In this document: one piece after another, positions 6,016 to 14,625 of the stretch | Numbering within the stretch: the stretch's first letter is position 1 | How the letters are laid out: every line of letters begins with the position of its first letter | Assembly: GCA_905215595.1 (NCBI GenBank) | Contig: CAJMQZ010000028.1 | Coordinates: 1-20,407, forward strand | Direction of reading: 5' to 3' | DNA: 20,407 nucleotides | Origin: an uncultured bacterium | GTDB taxonomy: Bacteria > Bacillota > Clostridia > Oscillospirales > Ruminococcaceae | Made by a program: the position numbers and the translations under genes | Notes under the pieces: generated by a model | Databases searched by the model: none | Told to the model about the DNA's origin: nothing | What the model saw: the letters and a program-made list of their open reading frames with translations, nothing else

Positions 6016-6048
6016 GCCGCTGCACAAACTCTGTGCGGCGGCTTTTTT
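6016..6048 (+). terminator. Terminator downstream of the TraX-like gene
   Basis: GCCGCTGCACA (6016-6026) pairs with TGTGCGGCGGC (6032-6042) with one G-T pair and a 5-nt loop, followed by six T. It lies 111 nt after the TraX-like stop; nothing coding was found between them. Confidence 0.85.
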
Positions 6049-6134
6049 ACGGCAAAAACCGACACTTGTTCACAAAAAGTTCAGCCTTTTGAGCAAAAAA
6101 TACTATTTTTTTCGTGTAAAATAGACAACATGGA

Positions 6135-6163
6135 TTGAATGCCGCCCGCGATTGGATTATAAT
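6135..6163 (+). promoter_or_regulatory. Strong promoter of the activase/dehydratase operon
   Basis: TTGAAT (6135-6140), a 17-nt spacer and a perfect TATAAT (6158-6163) are present. It overlaps the ATG of the open-frame extension at 6135, which is evidence against using that start. Confidence 0.8.
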
Positions 6164-6169
6164 AATGGT

Positions 6170-6350
6170 GTATGCAAAAACGCAGTTGCTGCATTTTTTG
6201 CTGTGCTTGCTGCTTAAAAAATGCGTAGCTGCGCAATGCGTGCTGCTGAAAAGAGAAAGCGGCCGTTGCACATCTTTGCTGCAAACGGCTGTTTGCCATG
6301 GCAGCCGGGACGTTATGTTCCGGTTATTTGTCCTTAGGAGGGAAAACAAG
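6170..6350 (+). promoter_or_regulatory. Long structured 5' leader of the activase operon
   Basis: About 180 nt separate the predicted transcription start from the GTG codon. The leader has GCAG-TTG-CTGC followed by ATTTTTT near 6182-6200, which looks like a very short attenuator. A stronger hairpin pairs CCGTTGCA (from 6263) with TGCAAACGG (to 6288), with one bulge. No known riboswitch motif is recognised. Confidence 0.35.
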
Positions 6351-9278
6351 GTGAGAGTAGGTCTTGACATCGGCAGTACCACCATCAAGTGCGTGGTGCT
6401 GGGCGAGCATGATGAACTGCTGTATTCTACATACGAACGACATTATAGCCATATTCTGGAAAAGGCGCAGGAGCTGCTGCGGCGCATTGATGCCGAGCAG
6501 CTGCATGGCCGCAAGGCGCTGCTCAGCATCTCCGGCTCTGCCGGTATGGGCTTAGCGGACAGCTGCGGTGTGCCCTTTGTGCAGGAGGTGTTCTCCACCC
6601 GCGTGGCGGTCAAGCGCTTTATGCCCAAGACCGATTGCGTCATCGAGCTGGGCGGCGAGGATGCCAAGATCCTGTTTTTGACCAACGGCACCGAGGTGCG
6701 CATGAACGGCAGCTGTGCCGGCGGCACCGGTGCTTTCATCGACCAGATGGCCACCCTGCTGAAGATGAGCGCTGAGGAGATGAACAAGGCCGCCGAACAG
6801 GCGCAGCGCACCTATACCATCGCCAGCCGCTGCGGCGTGTTTGCAAAAAGTGACGTGCAGCCGCTGATCAATCAGGGTGCCCGCACCGAGGATATCGCCG
6901 CCAGCATCTATAAGGCCGTGGTCAACCAGACCATAGCCGGTCTGGCACAGGGCCGCCCCATCAAGGGCAATATCCTCTATCTGGGCGGCCCGCTCACTTT
7001 CAGCACCGTGCTGCGCAAAAGCTTTGATGAAGCGCTGAACGTGACCGGCACCTGCCCGGAAAACAGCCTGCTGTATGTGGCGCTGGGCGCTGCATTGTAC
7101 GCCGACAAGGAATTTGTGCTCACTGAGGTAGCCGCTGCGCTGGACAAGTACGCCGCCACCGCTACCTACGCCAGCGAGCCGCCGCTGTTCGCCAGCAAGG
7201 AGGAGTACGAGGCTTTCCACGCACGGCACATGTCCCATAGTGTGCCCCGCGTGGCTTTTAGTGCTCACTGCGGGCCGGTGCATATCGGCATCGACTCCGG
7301 CTCTACCACCGTCAAGCTGGTGGTGGTGGACGAAAAGAGCCAGATCCTGTACACCAACTATCAGCCCAACCTTGGCAACCCGCTGCCCCTCATCCGGGAG
7401 CAGCTGCTCAAGATCTATAAGGAGCACCCGGGGCTGCAGGTGGCCAGCGTCACCACCACCGGCTACGGCGAGGAGCTGGTAAAGAACGCCTTCCGCTGTG
7501 ATTACGGTCTGGTGGAAACGGTGGCGCATTTTACCGCTGCCAAGTACTTTATGCCGGACGTGGACTTCATCATTGATATCGGCGGGCAGGACATGAAGTG
7601 CTTCAAGATCGAAGATGGTGCCATCAGCAACATCTTCCTGAACGAGGCCTGCTCCTCCGGCTGCGGCAGCTTTTTGCAGACCTTTGCGCAGGCGCTGGGC
7701 TACGACGTCAAGGAGTTTGCCGCGCTGGGTCTGTTCGCAGACCGCCCGGTGGACTTGGGCAGCCGCTGCACTGTGTTCATGAACAGCTCGGTCAAGCAGG
7801 CGCAAAAGGACGGTGCCAGCATCGAGAATATCTCCGCAGGCCTGTCCATCAGCGTGGTCAAGAACGCGCTGTACAAGGTGATCCGCGCTTCCAGCCCGGA
7901 AGAGCTGGGCCGCAAGATCGTGGTACAGGGCGGTACCTTTTATAATGAAGCCGTGCTCCGTGCCTTTGAAAAAGAGATGGGCGTGGAGGTCATCCGGCCG
8001 GACATTGCCGGATTGATGGGCGCTTACGGCGCTGCCTTGTACGGCCTGCGCCAGAGCCATAAAAACAACCAGACCACCTCTGCCATGATGGACGAGCAGG
8101 AACTGGAAAAGTTTGCACAGCAGGTGGTCAGCGTCAAGTGCGGCGGCTGCGGCAACCATTGCCAGCTGACCGTCAACACCTTTGCCGATGGCCGCAAGTT
8201 CATCTCCGGCAACCGCTGCGATAAGCCCGTTACCGGCAAGAGCGAGGACAACAGCCTGAACCTGTACGCCTACAAGCAGCAGCTGCTGGCCAGCTACAAG
8301 CCTGTGCCCGGCAAGCGCGGCTCCATCGGCATCCCGCTGTGTCTGGGCTTCTATGAGCTGCTGCCCTTCTGGTACGCCTTCTGGACGAGCCTTGGCTTTG
8401 CGGTGCACACCAGCCCGGTGTCCACCCGCGGGCTGTATCTGGCCGGACAGGCTACCATCCCCAGCGATACCGCCTGTTTCCCGGCAAAGCTGAGCCACGG
8501 CCACATCAAGGCACTGAGCCAGATGCAGCTGGACGCCATCTTCTACCCCTGCCTGACCTACAATGTGGACGAGGGACTGGGCGACAACCACTATAACTGC
8601 CCGGTGGTGGCCTACTACCCGGAGGTTTTGGCAGGCAACTGCCCGGAGCTGGAAGGCAAAAAGTTCATCTATGATTATGTGGGCATCCACCGCCCCAAGG
8701 ACTTTGTGCACAAGATGGCAAAGGATGTGCTGCCCAAGTACTTTGGCGGCATCTCCGAGCGGGAGGTGCAGGCCGCAGCCGATGCTGCCTACGCGGAGTA
8801 CGAGGCACACATGGCAAAGATCCGGGTAAAGGGCAGCGAGATCATCGACGAGGCGCGCCGTCAGGGCAAGCGCATCATCGTGCTGGCAGGCCGCCCCTAC
8901 CATGTGGACCCCGAGGTGAACCACGGCATCGACCGCCTCATCACCCGCCACGGTGCTGCCGTTGTTACCGAGGACAGCATCTCCAACCGAGTGCAGAAGT
9001 TCCCCACCAGTGTGCTGAACCAGTGGACCTACCACAGCCGCCTGTATGCCGCCGCCAAGTACTGCACCACCCAGAAGGATATGGACCTGGTGCAGCTGGT
9101 GTCCTTCGGCTGCGGCGTGGATGCCATCACCACCGACGAGACCCGCGAGATCCTGCAGGAGGGCGGCAAGCTCTACACCCAGCTGAAAATTGACGAGATC
9201 ACAAACCTGGGCGCTGTCAATATCCGCCTGCGCAGCCTGTTCGCCGCACTGGATGAGCGAGACGAAGATAAGAAGTAA
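6351..9278 (+). CDS. Double-domain 2-hydroxyacyl-CoA dehydratase activator (BadF/BadG/BcrA/BcrD ATPase) with DUF2229-type domain
   Basis: This 975-aa protein contains two ASKHA-type ATPase domains of the HgdC activator family in tandem. Domain 1 (about 1-260) has GLDIGSTTIK, ELGGEDAK and NGSCAGGTGAF. Domain 2 (about 305-580) has GIDSGSTTVK, DIGGQDMK and NEACSSGCGSF. C122/C161 and C434/C473 are each 39 residues apart, the spacing of the two cluster ligands in HgdC. A single chain can therefore hold the [4Fe-4S] cluster that HgdC holds between two subunits. A DUF2229-like region follows with C597, C600, C604 and C623, probably a second cluster, plus further HgdB-like sequence. The role is ATP-driven transfer of one low-potential electron to the partner encoded 14 nt downstream. 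I start at GTG 6351 (AGGAGG 10 nt upstream; MRVGLDIGST fits family N-termini). Substrate unknown. Confidence 0.9.
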   Translation: MRVGLDIGSTTIKCVVLGEHDELLYSTYERHYSHILEKAQELLRRIDAEQLHGRKALLSISGSAGMGLADSCGVPFVQEVFSTRVAVKRFMPKTDCVIELGGEDAKILFLTNGTEVRMNGSCAGGTGAFIDQMATLLKMSAEEMNKAAEQAQRTYTIASRCGVFAKSDVQPLINQGARTEDIAASIYKAVVNQTIAGLAQGRPIKGNILYLGGPLTFSTVLRKSFDEALNVTGTCPENSLLYVALGAALYADKEFVLTEVAAALDKYAATATYASEPPLFASKEEYEAFHARHMSHSVPRVAFSAHCGPVHIGIDSGSTTVKLVVVDEKSQILYTNYQPNLGNPLPLIREQLLKIYKEHPGLQVASVTTTGYGEELVKNAFRCDYGLVETVAHFTAAKYFMPDVDFIIDIGGQDMKCFKIEDGAISNIFLNEACSSGCGSFLQTFAQALGYDVKEFAALGLFADRPVDLGSRCTVFMNSSVKQAQKDGASIENISAGLSISVVKNALYKVIRASSPEELGRKIVVQGGTFYNEAVLRAFEKEMGVEVIRPDIAGLMGAYGAALYGLRQSHKNNQTTSAMMDEQELEKFAQQVVSVKCGGCGNHCQLTVNTFADGRKFISGNRCDKPVTGKSEDNSLNLYAYKQQLLASYKPVPGKRGSIGIPLCLGFYELLPFWYAFWTSLGFAVHTSPVSTRGLYLAGQATIPSDTACFPAKLSHGHIKALSQMQLDAIFYPCLTYNVDEGLGDNHYNCPVVAYYPEVLAGNCPELEGKKFIYDYVGIHRPKDFVHKMAKDVLPKYFGGISEREVQAAADAAYAEYEAHMAKIRVKGSEIIDEARRQGKRIIVLAGRPYHVDPEVNHGIDRLITRHGAAVVTEDSISNRVQKFPTSVLNQWTYHSRLYAAAKYCTTQKDMDLVQLVSFGCGVDAITTDETREILQEGGKLYTQLKIDEITNLGAVNIRLRSLFAALDERDEDKK

Positions 9279-9292
9279 CATAGGAGGAACCT

Positions 9293-10609
<1,317 letters not shown>

Positions 10610-10633
10610 CAAAAGCAAATACGATAAAAACAG

Positions 10634-10675
10634 GGGAGCCGCTGCACGGCATTTTTACGCAGCAGCTCCCTTTTT
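10634..10675 (+). terminator. Terminator of the activase/dehydratase operon
   Basis: GGGAGCCGCTGC (10634-10645) pairs with GCAGCAGCTCCC (10659-10670) with one mismatch, followed by five T. It ends 17 nt before the start codon of the next gene, which needs its own promoter or read-through. Confidence 0.82.
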
Positions 10676-10692
10676 GCAGGAAAGGAACTGCT

Positions 10693-11598
10693 ATGGAAAA
10701 GCCCGCAGCTGCCTGTTATCATCTGCCCGGCCTGTTCGAGTTTTACGAGCTGTACCGCCGCTTTTTGCCGCTGTACCGGGAGCACCGGGAATATTTTTAC
10801 GACTGGTGCACCATTGGCTCCATCTACGGCGCTCCGGCGGGCTGTATCTGGGGCGGGGGACGCATCTCCTGCGGTGGGGCAGCTCCGCACGAGGTGCTGG
10901 CGCTGCTGCGGGAATACGGTATCTCCGGGCGGCTGACCTTCAGTAACTCCCTGCTGCGGGCTGAGCACCTTGCCGACCCGCAGTGCAACGCCCTGTGTGA
11001 ACAGTTTGCAAAAAGCGGCAGTGTGCCAAACGGCGTGATCGTCCATTCTGATTTGCTGGCAGACTATCTGCGGCAGCGCTGGCCGGAGTTGTATCTGGTG
11101 TCCTCCACCACAAAAGTGCTCACCGAGTTTGCGCAGCTGCAGCAGGAGCTGGAAAAGCCGCAGTTCCGGTATGTGGTGCCGGATTTCCGGCTGAACCCGG
11201 CACTGGAGCAGCTGCGCACCCTGCCGCCGGAGCAAAAAGCCAAGGTGGAATTTTTGTGCAACGAGTGCTGCTGGTTCGGCTGTACCGAGCGCAAACACTG
11301 CTATGAGACAGTCAGCCGTCAGAATCTGGGCGAGGACTGCCCGGACCACCGCTGCGCCGCCCCGGATGCCGCCGGGGGCTACCGCTTTTCCAAGGCGATG
11401 CGCAGCCCCGGGTTTATCGGGACGGATGACATCCGGCAGCGGTACCTGCCCGCAGGCTTTTCCCAGTTTAAGATAGAGGGCAGGGGACTTGGCAGCGCAT
11501 TGGTGCTGGAATTTCTGCTTTATTACATGACAAAGCCGGAATACCAGCTGCAGGTGCGGGAGGCAATTTATCTGGACAATATGCTGGATCTTTTTTAA
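10693..11598 (+). CDS. Uncharacterised protein with U32-peptidase-like Fe-S signature
   Basis: This 301-aa protein starts at ATG 10693 with AAAGGA 6 nt upstream. I do not recognise a named family, but the layout recalls the TIM-barrel U32 peptidase / UbiU-UbiV group. A first half has alternating strands and helices (RLTFSNSLL, NGVIVHSDLLADYL, LYLVSSTTKV, RYVVPDFRLN). It is followed by a cysteine cluster C189-N-E-C192-C193...C197...C203 and C216/C221, then FKIEGRG (259-265), close to the KIEGR motif of U32 proteins. In UbiU/UbiV such cysteines hold a [4Fe-4S] cluster used in oxygen-independent hydroxylation. By analogy this could be an anaerobic modification enzyme. It sits directly behind the dehydratase operon but has terminators on both sides. 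The reading frame is secure, the relation to U32 is inferred. Confidence 0.82.
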   Translation: MEKPAAACYHLPGLFEFYELYRRFLPLYREHREYFYDWCTIGSIYGAPAGCIWGGGRISCGGAAPHEVLALLREYGISGRLTFSNSLLRAEHLADPQCNALCEQFAKSGSVPNGVIVHSDLLADYLRQRWPELYLVSSTTKVLTEFAQLQQELEKPQFRYVVPDFRLNPALEQLRTLPPEQKAKVEFLCNECCWFGCTERKHCYETVSRQNLGEDCPDHRCAAPDAAGGYRFSKAMRSPGFIGTDDIRQRYLPAGFSQFKIEGRGLGSALVLEFLLYYMTKPEYQLQVREAIYLDNMLDLF

Positions 11599-11605
11599 GA
11601 AAAAC

Positions 11606-11643
11606 GCACCGGGCAGACCATTTTCTGTCCGGTGCTGTTTTTT
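11606..11643 (+). terminator. Terminator of the U32-like gene
   Basis: GCACCGGGCAGA (11606-11617) pairs with TCTGTCCGGTGC (11624-11635) with one G-T pair, followed by TGTTTTTT. Confidence 0.85.
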
Positions 11644-11688
11644 GCCTGCGGGATTTGCACATGAAAACTTTCTTTTCCCGGCAAAGCG

Positions 11689-11697
11689 TGCTACAAT
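11689..11697 (+). promoter_or_regulatory. Extended -10 promoter of the GTPase-endonuclease fusion gene
   Basis: TGCTACAAT is an extended -10 element; the sequence 17 nt upstream (TTTCTT) is a poor -35. Transcription would start near 11704, leaving a leader of about 190 nt. Confidence 0.5.
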
Positions 11698-11720
11698 AAA
11701 TGAGAAATATTTTTTGGAAG

Positions 11721-11886
11721 CTGCTTTCGCAAGCAGGGGGCGCCGAACGACGAGAATTTTTGCCCGCAGACAAGGCGATTTTCCGCAGCAATCCTTGCTG
11801 GATTGCAAGGGAAGGCAACGCGGTATGCGAGCAAAAAAGCCGTTCGAGCGGCGTGCAATGCTTATGAAAACGGCTTCCCGTAGGAG
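11721..11886 (+). promoter_or_regulatory. Structured leader with long stem-loops before the GTPase fusion gene
   Basis: Several hairpins follow one another. The first is CTGCTT/AAGCAG (11721-11736). A long imperfect stem-loop spans 11757-11837: its base is TTTTTGCCCGCA against TGCGAGCAAAAA (11 of 12) and its tip is GCAATCC-5 nt-GGATTGC (11788-11806). Next is AAGCCGTT/AACGGCTT (11837-11844 with 11869-11876), ending 5 nt before the AGGAG ribosome binding site (11882-11886). The last stem shares a base with the long stem's 3' flank. No T run long enough for a clear terminator follows any of them. A dispersed repeat or a translation-sensing leader are both possible. Confidence 0.45.
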
Positions 11887-11892
11887 CAGTGC

Positions 11893-14475
11893 ATGGAAAC
11901 AACGCAAAAACAGATCGTACTGGGCATTCTGGCCCATGTGGACTCCGGCAAGACCACCCTCTCCGAGGCCATGCTCTACCGCGCTGGTGCTATCCGCAAG
12001 CTGGGGCGGGTGGACCACGGAGATGCCTTTCTGGATACCGACAGCTTGGAAAAAGCGCGCGGCATCACCATCTTTTCCAAGCAGGCGCTGCTTACAGCGG
12101 GCAATACCGACATCACCCTGCTGGATACCCCCGGCCATGTGGATTTTTCCACCGAGACCGAGCGCACCTTGCAGGTGCTGGATTACGCCGTGCTGGTGGT
12201 CAGCGGAACGGACGGCGTGCAAAGCCATACCGAAACGCTGTGGCGGCTGCTGCGGCGCTACCATGTGCCCACCTTTGTATTCGTGAACAAGATGGACCTG
12301 CCCGGCATGACCCGGGAACAGTTACTCAGCCAGCTGAATCACCGCCTTGGCGAGGGTTTTGTGGATTTTGGCGCAGAGCCTGCCGCCCGCAACGAAGCAC
12401 TGGCGCTGTGCGATGAGCAGCTGATGGAAAAGATGCTGGACGCGGGAACCCTGACCGATGCAGACATTATCCCCGCAGTTGCCCGGCGGCACGTTTTTCC
12501 GTGCTGGTTCGGGGCGGCGCTGCGGCTGGACGGGGTGGATGCACTTCTGGAGGGGCTGGACCGCTACACCCGCCCCGCCCCGGCGCTGCACGCCTTTGGT
12601 GCAAGGGTGTTCAAGGTATCACAGGATGAGCAGGGGGCACGCCTGACATGGCTGCGGGTCACCGGCGGGGAACTGAAGGTAAAGGCTCTGCTCTCCGGCG
12701 AAGCAGACGGAGAGCCGTGGGCAGAAAAAGCGAACCAGCTGCGGCTGTACTCCGGCGCAAAATATACCCTGACCGAGGCCATCGGCCCGGGACAGGTATG
12801 CGCTGTGACCGGCCTGACCCATGCAAAGCCCGGCACCGGGCTTGGGGCAGAGCGGGACAGTGATGTGCCGGTGCTGGAACCGGTGCTCAGCTATCAGGTG
12901 CTGCTGCCGGAGGGCGCGGATGTGCACGCCGCACTGGGCAAGCTGCACCGGCTGGAGGAGGAAGAACCCCAGCTCCATGTGGTGTGGAACGAAACGCTGG
13001 GTGAGATCCATGTGCAGCTGATGGGCGAGGTACAGCTGGAGGTGCTGCGCAGCCTGCTGGCAGAGCGGTTCGGGCTGGAAGTATCCTTTGGCCCGGGCGG
13101 CATTTTGTATAAGGAGACCATCACCGAGCCCATGGAGGGCGTGGGGCATTACGAGCCGCTGCGCCACTATGCCGAGGTGCATCTGCTGCTGGAACCGCTG
13201 CCCCGGGGCAGCGGGATGCAGTTTGCCACCGACTGCCGGGAAGAGGTGCTGGACAAAAACTGGCAGCGGCTGGTTTTGACTCATCTGGAAGAAAAACAGC
13301 ATCTTGGCGTTTTGACCGGCGCACCGCTGACCGATGTAAAGATCACCCTGCTCACCGGCAAAGCGCACCTCAAGCACACCGAGGGCGGCGATTTCCGGCA
13401 GGCTACCTACCGCGCCGTGCGGCAGGGGCTGATGCTGGCAAAAAGCCAGCTGTTAGAGCCGTGGTATGCCTTCCGGCTGGAAGTGCCGGTGGAGAACATT
13501 GGCCGCGCCATGAGCGATATCCAGCGCATGGAGGGCAGCTTTGACCCGCCGGAAAGCGGTGCGGAGACCGCCACCCTGACCGGCTTTGCGCCGGTATCCA
13601 CCATGCGCAGCTACCCCATGGAGGTGGTCAGCTACACCCGGGGCAGGGGACGGCTGAGCCTGACGCTGGACGGTTACCGTCCCTGCCACAACGCGCAGCA
13701 GGTCATTGCAGAAATCGGCTACCAGCCGGAGCATGATCTGGAAAATCCAGCTGATTCCGTGTTCTGCGCCCACGGTGCAGGCTTTGTGGTGCCGTGGAGC
13801 GAGGTGCGCAGCCACATGCACGTTGAAAGCGGCTGGGGCAAGGCAAAGCCCGCCCGCCCGGAGGTGCAGGCTGCGCCCCAGCGTCGCGCCATGGCCTACC
13901 GCGCCACGCTGGAGGAGGACGCCGAACTGCTTAAAATTTTTGAGCGCACCTATGGCCCTATCAAGCGGGACCCGCTGGCGGCGTTCCGTCCGGTGCAAAA
14001 GACCGAACGCCCGGATTTTGCCGCAGAGCAGTGGGAAATTGCCCCGGAGTATCTGCTGGTGGACGGCTACAACATCATCTTTGCGTGGGACGAGCTGAAC
14101 GCGCTGTCAAAGGAAAGCTTGGACGCCGCCCGCCATCGGCTGATGGACATTCTGTGCAACTATCAGGGCTACCAGAAATGCGTGCTCATTCTGGTATTCG
14201 ATGCCTACCGCGTGCCCGGCAGCCCCGGCGCCATCGAGCAGTACCACAACATCCATGTGGTCTACACCAAAGAAGCCGAGACCGCCGATATGTTCATTGA
14301 GCGGGTCACTCATGAAATCGGCAAGAGCCGCCGTGTCCGCGTGGCGACCTCGGACGGCATGGAGCAGGTCATCATCCTTGGCCACGGCGCACTGCGCGTT
14401 TCTGCCCGGATGTTCCACGAGGAAGTGCAGAACGTGGAAAAACAGATCCGTGCCCTTGTGCAGGGGCAGGTGTAA
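11893..14475 (+). CDS. Tet(M)/EF-G-like translational GTPase fused to a C-terminal YacP/Rae1-type NYN endonuclease domain
   Basis: This 860-aa protein starts at ATG 11893, 6 nt after AGGAG. Residues 1 to about 640 are a ribosome-binding GTPase like Tet(M): G1 AHVDSGKTT (14-22), RGIT (56-59), DTPGH (78-82), NKMD (132-135), then EF-G domains II-V. At the domain IV tip Tet(M) has YSPVST; here the aligned residues are HLKHTE (492-497), and H492 aligns with the tip histidine of EF-G. Tetracycline release is therefore doubtful. After a linker of about 75 residues comes an NYN/PIN-like domain (about 719-850) with LLVDGYN (D724), VFDAY (D770), ETADMFIE (D799) and ATSDGMEQ (D821), the pattern of Bacillus YacP/Rae1, which cleaves mRNA in the ribosomal A site. 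The inferred role is a GTPase that loads its own nuclease on stalled or particular ribosomes. Domains are firm, function is inference. Confidence 0.93.
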   Translation: METTQKQIVLGILAHVDSGKTTLSEAMLYRAGAIRKLGRVDHGDAFLDTDSLEKARGITIFSKQALLTAGNTDITLLDTPGHVDFSTETERTLQVLDYAVLVVSGTDGVQSHTETLWRLLRRYHVPTFVFVNKMDLPGMTREQLLSQLNHRLGEGFVDFGAEPAARNEALALCDEQLMEKMLDAGTLTDADIIPAVARRHVFPCWFGAALRLDGVDALLEGLDRYTRPAPALHAFGARVFKVSQDEQGARLTWLRVTGGELKVKALLSGEADGEPWAEKANQLRLYSGAKYTLTEAIGPGQVCAVTGLTHAKPGTGLGAERDSDVPVLEPVLSYQVLLPEGADVHAALGKLHRLEEEEPQLHVVWNETLGEIHVQLMGEVQLEVLRSLLAERFGLEVSFGPGGILYKETITEPMEGVGHYEPLRHYAEVHLLLEPLPRGSGMQFATDCREEVLDKNWQRLVLTHLEEKQHLGVLTGAPLTDVKITLLTGKAHLKHTEGGDFRQATYRAVRQGLMLAKSQLLEPWYAFRLEVPVENIGRAMSDIQRMEGSFDPPESGAETATLTGFAPVSTMRSYPMEVVSYTRGRGRLSLTLDGYRPCHNAQQVIAEIGYQPEHDLENPADSVFCAHGAGFVVPWSEVRSHMHVESGWGKAKPARPEVQAAPQRRAMAYRATLEEDAELLKIFERTYGPIKRDPLAAFRPVQKTERPDFAAEQWEIAPEYLLVDGYNIIFAWDELNALSKESLDAARHRLMDILCNYQGYQKCVLILVFDAYRVPGSPGAIEQYHNIHVVYTKEAETADMFIERVTHEIGKSRRVRVATSDGMEQVIILGHGALRVSARMFHEEVQNVEKQIRALVQGQV

Positions 14476-14511
14476 ATGCTATCCTTCCAAATTTCCTCTC
14501 TTGTGAAAAAG

Positions 14512-14545
14512 TCAGTTTGGAAAATCCGCAGATTTTCCAAACCGA
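14512..14545. repeat. Long inverted repeat between the GTPase fusion gene and nnrD
   Basis: GTTTGGAAAATC (14515-14526) and GATTTTCCAAAC (14531-14542) pair perfectly around CGCA; allowing one mismatch the stem extends to 14512-14545. No T run follows, so it is a poor terminator. It may be an operator or an RNA-stabilising hairpin. A second weaker pair AATGCCC/GGGCATT (14573-14599) lies between it and the nnrD start. Confidence 0.6.
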
Positions 14546-14625
14546 CAATCTTAAAATAATGATTCCGCTAAAAATGCCCAGAGCAATGCGGAGGGCATTC
14601 AAATCGTTCCACTGGAGGTGCACCC

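Noticed and set aside
6135..6350. 72-codon N-terminal extension of the activase
   Set aside because: Its ATG lies in the -35 box of the promoter, and the GTG at 6351 has AGGAGG and gives the normal family N-terminus.
6552..9281. Very long minus-strand open frame of 909 codons opposite the activase gene
   Set aside because: It is a shadow of the GC-rich plus-strand gene: composition is rich in His, Gln, Val, Leu and Ala as expected from the complementary strand. No domain is recognisable and no ribosome binding site was found, while the plus strand has full family motifs.
11893..14475. Simple call as a tetracycline-resistance determinant
   Set aside because: The tip loop lacks the Tet(M) YSPVST motif, a nuclease domain is fused, and no mobile element surrounds the gene.
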